Shown here one piece after another: positions 11,152 to 20,163 of a stretch of DNA of 64,000 nucleotides (the stretch's first letter is position 1; every line of letters begins with the position of its first letter). A model generated the notes under the pieces. That model did not search any database. It was given only the letters and a program-made list of their open reading frames with translations, and was not told the DNA's origin. The stretch comes from Tubulanus polymorphus (Eukaryota > Nemertea > Palaeonemertea > Tubulaniformes > Tubulanidae), in the NCBI RefSeq assembly GCF_964204645.1, contig NC_134030.1:4193855-4257854 (forward strand), given 5' to 3'. The position numbers and the translations under genes are program-made.

Positions 11152-12986
11152 TTATTCCATATAAATAGTATATACAGAACCAACAGCGAACAAGGAATTG
11201 TTTTTAAATGTGTAATCTGCACATGTATCCACATTGGTGTCCCACATACAGCGACTCCCGATGGTTAAACCCTGGTCTTCCAACTGCCCGATATTGACGA
11301 GACAAATAATCTTATACCGCGGGGCTTTGATATGTTTCACCTTGATCTTGATAGCCTGAAGAAGGTTATAAAAATAAGCATATAACTGATAAAACAAAAC
11401 AACTACAAAAAAAGAAATCGATTCGCTCTGACAATGTTCGCTTACGTCTGCTATAGTTTTTGAAAGTTGTTTGCATATTTCGGGATCGTATGGTTCATTT
11501 TGTAAATAGTGTTCCATCGTTTCTCTAATGATCTCCGTTGCGACGGTGTTCGGTACTTTTTTCGTCGGTTCAGTTCGGTAGTTGTTCTCGACGACGCGAA
11601 CGTTCGACCGCAATCCCGCTTCCGATGACGGCTCGTCGGCGAACGAAACGGTGCTAACTGACCTGAAAAACAACGTTGTGGAATTTTTTAGAATATTTTC
11701 AAATTACATTGATGGTGGAATGTTCAATGTGAAAGATTTTATCTCACATTTTGCAGAATGCATACAGCCAGGCGCACTTCTTTGTAAGTACGTAGTCTCA
11801 CAATCTTGAGCTACTGACTTTATGCCATATATAAATGTAAAATTATGAAAGTGACCAGAAAAGTTATTACCCCAACTGTTTGATATCCATTGGGTCGAGC
11901 ATAATGCACATTAGTAGATTTTACTTAATCCAATAAAACGTTTGTAAACGTTGCAAAATGCGCTACACAGGAGACCGCAAATGCTATCCATTAACATCAA
12001 GAGTGAATCCAGTTTGACCGATGCTGGTTGCGGCTCTGAACTATTCATGCTAATGTTGTTACGAATTCAAATGAAGCCGTTTGAATTGTCATTAATAGTT
12101 TACGCTATAGAAACCGTAACGGAGGTTAATTTCCCGTTAGCATTCACTCGGTTATTGATGCGACGACGCGGAGGAAAGTGTCGCCATGTGAGGCCATCGC
12201 CATAAAATATCGGTATGAATTTTGTGTACCAGGATTTCGATCGATTGCCTGGTGGTCGCATTGTCGGTTGATAAAGGGACATATTTAATCATTGATGATC
12301 GGAATTATCAGACATGATTACATGAGACATGAGAGGGTCGTTAGCTAAGATATTTATACCACCTATATTCATCGGTCCAATATAGCAGCGACAATTAGCG
12401 TACTGATCAGTACTACTTCTATATGACAGGCACCGACGCTTCATTTGGGATAAATTGCAATGCAACGAATGACTGAGCAAACATGTCAAATCTTAATCAT
12501 TAGAAGAAAGAGTCAACTAGGAATAGTTGGTTTTTAACCAATATTATTGATCCCAAACTCACCCACGTTTAGCCGTTTGATGTCGTGGGTGGTGGTTATT
12601 ATCGCTCGTCTGAGATGACACGTGACTGTGTCTGCGCCTGCGCAAAAGCATGGCAGCTCGGTCACGTGCCATGACGTCGGAAGTGGAAGTCTTGATAGAC
12701 GATCGTCTTTCAGCCACTGAAATAAAAAGACACGATAAAAGAAAAAGGCGAATGCCTGAAAACTACGAAATGCCTGACGTTTTTCCAACGATTTAGATTT
12801 TGTCTTGATAACAAGCATGACCTAGAATCATGATCTTTCAAAATTATCGACGTTAATTTCAATAGAACCAAAAACAAATGAAAACACGGAAAATATCAGT
12901 GCTTATGCATTCATAATTTCTAATCATTTTGCTAACTATTACATCACATCACATCACATCACACATGTCGCTGTCTAAAACTTACT
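11152..12986 (-). CDS. DYNLT5-like: Tctex1-domain dynein light chain, DYNLT5/TCTEX1D1-like (191 aa)
   Basis: Coding exons: A of the ATG at 12986, then 12716-12563, 11662-11446 and 11355-11152; 576 nt. The start codon is split by the first intron (A|TG), giving MAERRSSIKTS. A basic/His-rich N-terminus (LLRRRRHSHV) leads to SVSTVSFADEP and then a Tctex1 domain (about 78-191) with ICKQLSKTIAD, APRYKIICLVNIGQ, IGSRCMWD and a terminal FKNNSLFAVGSVYTIYME. Length and motif order match human DYNLT5 (TCTEX1D1). Tctex1 proteins dimerise and bind dynein intermediate chain; this branch is linked to cilia. The stop TAA overlaps an AATAAA polyadenylation signal (11151-11156). The 900-nt intron 11663-12562 contains only chance frames. 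Confidence 0.9.
12941..12965. repeat. ATCAC microsatellite
   Basis: Five-base ATCAC unit repeated about five times in the first intron of the DYNLT5-like gene. Confidence 0.8.
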
Positions 12987-13081
12987 TTCTGCTCCCGACA
13001 GCAAACGATGACGGTTCACTCTTCTCTGATAATGTCACGACAGCAGTACATATGAAGCTTTGTTTGTAGCTGCTTGGGGGT

Positions 13082-13100
13082 TGTTTACATATTGTAAACA
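13082..13100. promoter_or_regulatory. Palindromic forkhead site pair upstream of DYNLT5-like gene
   Basis: TGTTTACATATTGTAAACA contains two inverted forkhead cores (TGTTTAC and GTAAACA). It lies about 100 bp upstream of the 5' UTR exon donor of the ciliary light chain gene. FOXJ1-type factors drive ciliary genes through this core (established for the family); use here is inferred. Confidence 0.4.
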
Positions 13101-14481
13101 TCGCTGCAGTAACCTTTATTAGAGTTTAACAAAGAAAACAAAGGTCTTTATTAGGCGGGTTCGTAGCAGCGTCATAAACAGTAATAGTGCTCGCTACTCG
13201 TTTATGGCCTCTGTATATGATAAAACGAAACAACTATTGTGGCCCTAATGAATTATTGCCGGCCCTGAGCTAATTATTAATAGAGGTGTAACCAAGCAGT
13301 TCAGGCGTCATAAGCAGGGTTGATTAATGTCCTTTGTTGATACCGATAGTTTGAAATATAATGTTTCTCCGGACGTTAGTCTCTTAGAATACTTTAATAC
13401 CCAAATACAATCGAAACTTCCGTAATGTCAGTTATTTCTGGCCTTGCGGTAATAATGATTCGATCCAGTCAGTGCCACTTGAGCGAGAAAGATCTGTCCA
13501 TCTTTTTTTTCTATTACTTCATTGGGCTTTTTTTCTAATCTAACTTGCATATTTGCTATGCTATTTTTTATTTGCTTTGAAAAAACATATGACGTTATTA
13601 TCATTACCTGTTTCTAGTGTGCCACGAACCGTAACGTTAAGATATTCTTAGATTTCAATAAGCTGTCGTATCAAAGTAAATCTTAAGCCGTAAACTGACC
13701 CCGTTCTATTGACGAAACATGGACAATTCCACCAATTCAAAAGAGTTTTAACTTTATCAACGAGGTATAAACATTTACGAGACATTTTCAGTTGAAATTC
13801 TACGCTGCGAAGTCTACTCGTTCACTATGGTGGGTATACGTAGTTTCGACCAAATATATATTCGCTTAAATTGACACTGAATCAAAACAGACTGAATTAC
13901 TTTTATTTTGCACTTGCTTAAGGGGTATTGCTTTGTAAACAACATAATTTCTTTTTTTTACTCATAGGATCCAACACGCATTTTGGTAATTGCTTGCGCC
14001 ATACGTAAGTATTGGCTGAGTTCATGTTAAATTTCAACATGAACATTTTAACATTATTTTATAGATTTTAACATTATTTTATAGATCTGCGCTATATAAG
14101 AAAATATATTAGTATTATTATCATTATCATTAAATGATGTGAAATTATGAATGCGTATAGAATGAATTGATATTACGTACGGATTCATCGGGTCATACGG
14201 AAGCGATAAGAGGCCAACAACGTGGCGACAATAATTATGCCCACATATCGCGAAATATCGAATCAAGTCAACATTGATGTGTCCACGTTTTGACGACATA
14301 TTTCGTTTTGTCGGCAAAACCCGTACATTCACCTCAGCATATTAGCCGTCAAGAAGACCGTCGATAATCTCAGTGCACCAGTTCCGTGCAAACATCAGCC
14401 CCCTGAAGAAATTATCTCTTTTTCCTGCAAGGCTCACAACCCTCAAATGTAAAACCCTAGAGCTGCGTTTATGTTTTCTAG
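13101..14481. other. Intergenic region with unfound first exon of secreted-protein gene
   Basis: No complete exon recognised. The leader exon of the next plus-strand gene must lie here or further upstream, because exon 14482 starts with two bases of a split codon. A repeated ATTTTAACATTATTTTATAG motif occurs twice at about 14045-14085. Confidence 0.4.
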
Positions 14482-15450
14482 TTGGTATTGGTCTAGCCGC
14501 ACCGTATGTAACTTCTAACGAAGAGGAAATCTATCGTCTGCTCGCCGAACAAATTCTGGAAGCTCGCCTGGCTGAGGAGGGTAAGCCTAGATAGTTATTC
14601 CTAATGTAGCGATCCGGATATGATGGTGAATTATTATGAATTATGATGATGATGATATGAATTTTCTTTTCTAGCCTTTGTGCCACAACTGAGAGATGAT
14701 AACCCACGTCTTTCTGATTCTGAAGGTGAGTGAGAATAAAAAGTTAACTCGACTTGTGTTCTAATGCCTGTATTCATATATACGATATGAAGGACCCAAT
14801 ATCTGGGTAAACATAAGTTAGTAAATCATTGACAATGAAATTCTCTTTTTCACAAGTTGAGGCTGCCCTTGCTGATAGTTTCGAAGGTACGTACAATCTT
14901 GGAGTAATCATTTGATAACGATTACTCCAAGGTACGACGACGCTAAAAAAATACGAACAAAATTACGATGAATATTCAACTGCGGTTCTTATTTCGGTCC
15001 GTAAATATTATATTCATGAATCCTCTTTTTTCAAGAACTTTGAATTATGTTTTACTTTGTATTTCTAGATGATGAATCGATCTCTCGAAGGGAAACCTTC
15101 AGTAAGCTTAATTTTTTTTCTATCCCATGATGCACCGCATTCAAATTCAAATATGCGACGGACTTAACGTGTAGCGTTTAAAAGGTTGAATCAATGTTTT
15201 GCATAAATCTTATTTCGTTCGTTTTATAGAATGCGGGTTTGCGGATAAGGGAACTATGAGTGGCTCATCTCAGCTGATCAACATCAATGGCTCGGGTGCT
15301 AATGTCTGTCAGCTTAGGTGTCGTAGAGGTAGCCACGCCGCCGGTTGCAAGGGAATGATGTTCAAGGATGATAAATGTTACCTATTTACGGAGATCACTG
15401 ATATCACGCCGGTTGAGACTTCAGAGGCTACCATATACAAGAAATGTTAA
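14482..15450 (+). CDS. Small secreted protein with PAN/apple-like Cys domain (5 exons seen, 5' exon missing)
   Basis: Exons 14482-14580, 14675-14725, 14857-14886 (30 nt), 15069-15101 (33 nt) and 15230-15450 all have phase-1 boundaries. The first starts GIGLAAPYVTS, the end of a hydrophobic leader, so most of the signal peptide is on an unidentified upstream exon. An acidic linker (SNEEEIYRLL, RDDNPRLSDSE, DDESISRRETF) is followed by a six-Cys module of about 70 residues: CGF, VCQLRC, GCKGMMFKDDKCYLF, final KKC. The C-x-C spacing and KxCYLF resemble PAN/apple folds. Because each small exon is a multiple of three in the same phase, exon skipping would keep the frame. The gene runs towards the convergent GPCR gene with 340 bp between stops. 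Function unknown. Confidence 0.7.
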
Positions 15451-15790
15451 ATACCTGTTTAATACCAAAGTATATATGTATAACTCCTGGCACCTTTCGA
15501 TGCTGCAAACTTCACTTATTTTCCATATCGTGAATTGTGAGTCTACGTTCTTTGATTTGAATATACATATATGATTGAAGTTACAGATGTTTATGTATTC
15601 CAGACAGTGATGTATCAGTAACTGAAGTAAAATATGCAGAATATATCATTGCTTCGTTGATATAACATACGTTTTCTTTTCTTATGGATTTTATTTTCGT
15701 TGACTAACAATTGCAAGGGATATAACATGTTAATTCACGTTAAGTTGTGCCGGTAGAAGGATGATGCTTATGTTTCAAGTTGAATTATTC

Positions 15791-17938
15791 TCAACTTTCC
15801 GTCCAGTCAGTCTTATCATCGTTTTTTACGTTATTTGGTGTCTCCGGTAAAGCTGTAGTATTCGTTTCGATTGGACGATCACTCACCGGCGAATTCTCCG
15901 CCGAATTGCACGGTGCGGATTGCTGCCTTTTTTGTCTTCCTGTTACCATAGCGAACACGTCGTTTTTACACGTGAACGCAACTAATATGAAAAATCCCTG
16001 TGAAGTATTAAAAATCACGTAAAAATACCAGATGATAATGCTATCGACGGCATTAGCGACGTATACTAAAATCCACGCGGTTCCCATCAGTAATGTCAGC
16101 GTGAAATACATGCAAATCTCAATTCTGCCGTTTTTCGCAAATGTCTCATTTGAGTGCTTGTGTTCCGAACAGATTCTGTAAACGCAAAGACCGAAACAAC
16201 TAATATTTATGAACAGAATAAATCCCACAGGAATCATGAATAGAAATACATGTCCCATCGCGTTGGCCATCCAACAAACGTGTCCATTACCATATGAGGG
16301 ACTGAAATGTGTTACCGTGGCTTCGTAATAATCTAACAAAACGCCTAAACTGACTAAAGCTGCCGGAGTAAGCCAGGCGTACGCGTTGTATTTCAAAAAT
16401 ACGCTCAGATTTTTTGTCGGCGATGGCGCAACGCGATGTTTGAAAGCACGCGTAGCGTTCACGGGCAAGCAGCTCAACCAGAAAAACGCCGCTAAGAAGA
16501 AATAGTGGGTAAGTATCGCGAATATCTTACAAGTCAATCGTTGTCGAGTCCAACCGATACCGACGATTAACAATATTTGGGCTGTGAATAAAGACGCGTC
16601 GAGACACATCAGACATTGCCCTCGTAGATTCCGTAACGTCGGAAAACAGGTGTACATGATGAAATTAACTAGCAACGCTACCACGGATATTACACTGCAG
16701 ATATTCCATAGCAGCGTCTGCCGCGGATCTTCGCTGGAGAATGTGAACTTTTCAAAAATCGTCTTCGCTCGTCCGCCGCATAATTTCAACGTACCGTTAA
16801 CGATCGTATAGTTTTGCGGCGGAAATATCGCCTCGGTTTTCAGCAGTTTGGCGCTTTTATTCCGCATGACGACGAATTCCGATGCGTTAAACGTCACGAG
16901 GGCGCAAGGCGCGTCGTCGTCGCCATCTATCGGCAAGCACCGTCTGTCCACCAGACGGAAGCCGAAAGGACAAACTAGTGTCCGGCAATTATTTGAGAAC
17001 GGATCGTATATCTCATCGATGTGCGAACAGTTGAATCGTTTGCTATTCACGTCGTAGAGAAACGATATAGAAGTTTCATTGTTTGGAGTGTTAAACTGAA
17101 TATACGCAGATCGCCTGGGATACGCGCAAGTGAATCCTGCTGTACGTAATCTGACGAAGTTGCACTTGGCGCAGTAGGCGTTTTTGTAACTCTTATTCGA
17201 TGTTCTCGACGTCACGATAGCGGTGCCGTTGTTAGCGCATTTCTGCTTCGAGATAGGCTCCCTCCAACGATCGTGACATTTTTCTATCAAATGATCTCGA
17301 CGATTCTGGCATTTTAACGGCGTTATACCGATATTTTCCGTAGAATACATTTGTACGCATTCTGATTCGTTCGCGATGCGTTTAATGGTCGCATTTCCGA
17401 CCATTTCAGTTTCGACCAAGCTCACCACGCATTTTTTATCGATAGTCCAGAATTTGATGTTGTAGTCTTCCCAACACAAAGCGCAGAACATATTTCTATA
17501 AGTCACGCCCAACTCGTCACTCATTACCGGCCATAACGATAGCCGGAAATCATAGCGTCTTCTCAACACGTTGAACAAATCTCGGTCGTAACTCCCGCTA
17601 CATAACGAATCAAGCTTTGGGTCGTTAACGCCAGGGGGACACTGATTCACGACATATTTGCCAGCCTCGCACAACGCGTGTCCTCTATATCTGAGTAGCC
17701 GAATATTTTCAGGTTTGTAGTCGCGGCAACATGTTCCCTCGATCAGGCAAGAGTCGACGCAAGAGCAGGTTTCCCTATTCGCCATCGAGTTGTCGCCGCA
17801 ACGCGCGATTTTTTCGCATCTGCTGCCCAGCAGTTCGAAGGTCCTGCGTCCGTCACAGAAACCGTACATACCAAACGTTATTAGCAACATGAGTAAAATT
17901 CCACCCGAAAAAACGCCAATGAACTTGATACCTTCCAT
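15791..17938 (-). CDS. Intronless secretin-type GPCR with somatomedin-B-like domain (715 aa)
   Basis: One uninterrupted frame of 715 codons. Residues 1-28 form a signal peptide. Residues 41-75 have the somatomedin-B spacing (CxxxxRCG, CSCVDSC, GTCCRDYK). A long Cys-rich ectodomain follows (FCALCW at 151-156, CAKC at 256-259) with many N-glycosylation sequons. Seven membrane spans lie near 408-431, 441-463, 470-493, 515-536, 559-585, 604-627 and 632-656; TM7 ends FNTSQGFFILVAF, typical of secretin/adhesion/methuselah-like receptors. The tail (657-715) is polar and acidic. The single-exon structure is unlike the split neighbours and suggests a retroposed or intron-lost lineage, as in expanded methuselah-like families. 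Ligand unknown. An AATAAA lies on the minus strand at 15690-15695. Confidence 0.88.
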   Translation of the reverse strand: MEGIKFIGVFSGGILLMLLITFGMYGFCDGRRTFELLGSRCEKIARCGDNSMANRETCSCVDSCLIEGTCCRDYKPENIRLLRYRGHALCEAGKYVVNQCPPGVNDPKLDSLCSGSYDRDLFNVLRRRYDFRLSLWPVMSDELGVTYRNMFCALCWEDYNIKFWTIDKKCVVSLVETEMVGNATIKRIANESECVQMYSTENIGITPLKCQNRRDHLIEKCHDRWREPISKQKCANNGTAIVTSRTSNKSYKNAYCAKCNFVRLRTAGFTCAYPRRSAYIQFNTPNNETSISFLYDVNSKRFNCSHIDEIYDPFSNNCRTLVCPFGFRLVDRRCLPIDGDDDAPCALVTFNASEFVVMRNKSAKLLKTEAIFPPQNYTIVNGTLKLCGGRAKTIFEKFTFSSEDPRQTLLWNICSVISVVALLVNFIMYTCFPTLRNLRGQCLMCLDASLFTAQILLIVGIGWTRQRLTCKIFAILTHYFFLAAFFWLSCLPVNATRAFKHRVAPSPTKNLSVFLKYNAYAWLTPAALVSLGVLLDYYEATVTHFSPSYGNGHVCWMANAMGHVFLFMIPVGFILFINISCFGLCVYRICSEHKHSNETFAKNGRIEICMYFTLTLLMGTAWILVYVANAVDSIIIWYFYVIFNTSQGFFILVAFTCKNDVFAMVTGRQKRQQSAPCNSAENSPVSDRPIETNTTALPETPNNVKNDDKTDWTES

Positions 17939-18658
17939 CGTTTAGTATGCCAGTGTTTAGCTGGTTTCAGAGCGTTCATCAGTAGCAGTTTGTGTATTCA
18001 CTTTTCAAACAACGATATAACCCACTTTCCTGACGATGGTGAATTCGAAGAGAGATGTTTAGATATATCTATACTCCCCTTCCATCGGTAGTGGCGAGTT
18101 TTCCCCGGTCGACTGGTTTGAATGAGATGCTATACACAGTAAAAGCGCATCGTCTACGTACATCGAGATACCAAAAAAACAGTAAAACAAAATCCGAGAT
18201 AAACTTGAGCAGCAAATAAACGGCGGAGCAGGCCTTTATTGCGCATGCAGCGCCTCTGTAGCCTGGTTATTAGGCATGTTTAGATGTATAGGCCTCTGCT
18301 GATGTGGGTAATTGGCCGCGTAATGAGGGGGGCAAAATACAGAGTATTTGGGCCATTAAAACAACACCGCTTTTGATTCATTGTAATTATCCCCGTGGCT
18401 CCACGCTGTGCGATAATATTTCATCGAACGTCGACTGCAACGCAGACTAGTTAAGTGTTTCGCCGGATAATTTGATAATATTCGTGCCATCTATTTCCAC
18501 GCGGCGACCCATTTTCGCGTCAACCGGGTCGCCGTGTTTATATTACACCGAAATTAGACAGCATTGTGATGAGCGATAATTCATATTCTGAAGCGGTGTT
18601 CTATTATGTCACATTCTTTTTTCACCAAAATTGTGGTCTTGATACCTTTTGATCCTCC
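17939..18658. other. Upstream region of the intronless GPCR
   Basis: Minus-strand promoter side of the receptor. No coding sequence recognised. GC-rich islets alternate with ATTA-rich stretches (18220-18390). Confidence 0.4.
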
Positions 18659-18878
18659 GAGGCGTTTTTACGAGCATCCGATTTTTGCGATCGATTTCGT
18701 GAACGATTTGCTCCGATCGTACGATCGAATCGAACGTTCGTAAATATGGCGACGTTGAGAAAAAAATGTATGAGGCGTTTTTACGAGCATCCGATTTTTG
18801 CGATCGATGCTCGTAAAAACGCCTCGAGCGAGTTGGTCGATTTCAAAAATCGATCGCAAAAATCGGATGCTCGTAAAA
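18659..18878. repeat. Complex fold-back repeat (GAGGCGTTTTTACGAGCATC unit)
   Basis: A unit of about 37 bp starting GAGGCGTTTTTACGAGCATC occurs directly at 18659-18695 and 18772-18808. Inverted pieces follow at 18806-18825 (immediately adjoining, forming a near loop-free hairpin) and 18849-18878. This arrangement is typical of fold-back/MITE material. The open frames across it are by-products. Confidence 0.8.
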
Positions 18879-19016
18879 TCTCCTCCGGTGAGAATCGATC
18901 GGTCCTTGGGGAACCCAGCTTGCCGCAGCCAGTGTCATATATTGACTGTCAGGTGCTGCCCCTAAATTAATCGTAGGCGGTGACCATATTTGTGAACTAA
19001 CCCACTAATACAACAT

Positions 19017-19182
19017 TCTGGGCCAAATTCGGTTTTCGTATCTAATCGACTAGTGGTCGGAACTAATAACCGAATGCGCTTGATTTTCGAACTATTTCCG
19101 GAACATAGCTCCGACAAACGGACATTCGGTTTCGTTTAGTTCGACTATAGTCGACTTACTCAGATAACCGAAGGCGGCCCCT
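19017..19182. mobile_element. MITE-like imperfect inverted repeat (GGCC...TTCGGTT arms)
   Basis: Arms of about 45 bp, imperfect: GGGCCAAATTCGGTTTTCG at the left pairs with AACCGAAGGCGGCCCC at the right, including paired TCGACTA modules inside. No coding capacity. Confidence 0.5.
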
Positions 19183-19714
19183 TATGTGATGTGCGAGTAA
19201 TAAGTTAGTTCACATATTTACAGTCAATAGGGCGCCGCACTTGGCGGTTAAAAATTGTTTACAATTTTCCCTAGGGAATTTGAGTCTAAGCTATCATACT
19301 GTATTATCATCTAAAAATAATTTAAACCCATACTGCAATATAAGAAATCAACCTTTTGTTCTAACAGAAAATTATTTTCGCCGATTGGGCCGAGCCGAGG
19401 CAAGTTCCCGTTCGCCTTCGTTCGCAGCACTGTGGGATAAGGTGAGAAAAATTTTCCGTTCCAAAATATATTTTCTTCAATAGATTAACATAATATAGGA
19501 ATTCTTACGAGTCTCTTTTATATTATTGCCTACTAGAGAACAGGTTGAAAAGAGTGGTAAAATGAAAAGCTAGCGTGACTCAAACAATCCAACCGTACTG
19601 AGCGAACTTGCGCTTGTTTCGACCCTTTTGGCAACACGCCATGCTTAATACGCTTCACACGTGCCTCGAGAGAAAAATGATCGCTATATCGGAAAGCCTT
19701 TTTTGGGGAACCTG

Positions 19715-19757
19715 TACCACCCCCCCCCCCTCCCCAACACACACACACACACACACA
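19715..19757. repeat. Poly-C tract and (CA)n microsatellite
   Basis: A run of C with one T is followed by about ten CA units, directly before the relic SLC6 exon. Confidence 0.9.
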
Positions 19758-19761
19758 ATTT

Positions 19762-19846
19762 TGATATTTGGTATTTGATAGCCACAACTAACAATTTTCA
19801 GCTGCTACGTTCTGGAATTGACGGATGGTATTGGTAATTTGAGAGG
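19762..19846 (+). pseudogene. Relic SLC6 intron 3/exon 4 fragment
   Basis: About 85 bp nearly match copy 1 at 21157-21239: the intron tail TATTTGATAGCCACAAC, the acceptor tttcag, and the exon start encoding [11 protein letters not shown]. Homology stops after about 45 bp of exon, with no flanking exons. It is 300 bp upstream of copy 1, so it is a stranded duplicate piece, not a gene. Confidence 0.8.
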
Positions 19847-20163
19847 ATATAAATTTTTTGTATTGAACTGGAAAAATATGTTAATGTTGAAAACAATATA
19901 GATTCGTAATCGATTCTCTTTTTCGTACTGTTTGTTTAACTTGTGCTTAGAAATTACGATATCGAGTTATCAACGAGCTTTGAAAGAAATCAAACGCCGT
20001 CCTAAACGTGTTTGATGTGTATTATATTCGCCCGAATGAATTCGAGGTGAACTGTACTGAACTAGTTATAGGCGTGCATTCAATCTATACAATTTGGGTT
20101 TTCAATACCAGTTCAAGCGTCGCTTGTCATATCAGTTCTTTAAGTTGTAAATGATCGACGAAC

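Noticed and set aside
12100-12282. 60-codon minus frame inside the DYNLT5-like intron
   Set aside because: The flanking exons join in phase without it; no acceptor and donor pair fits.
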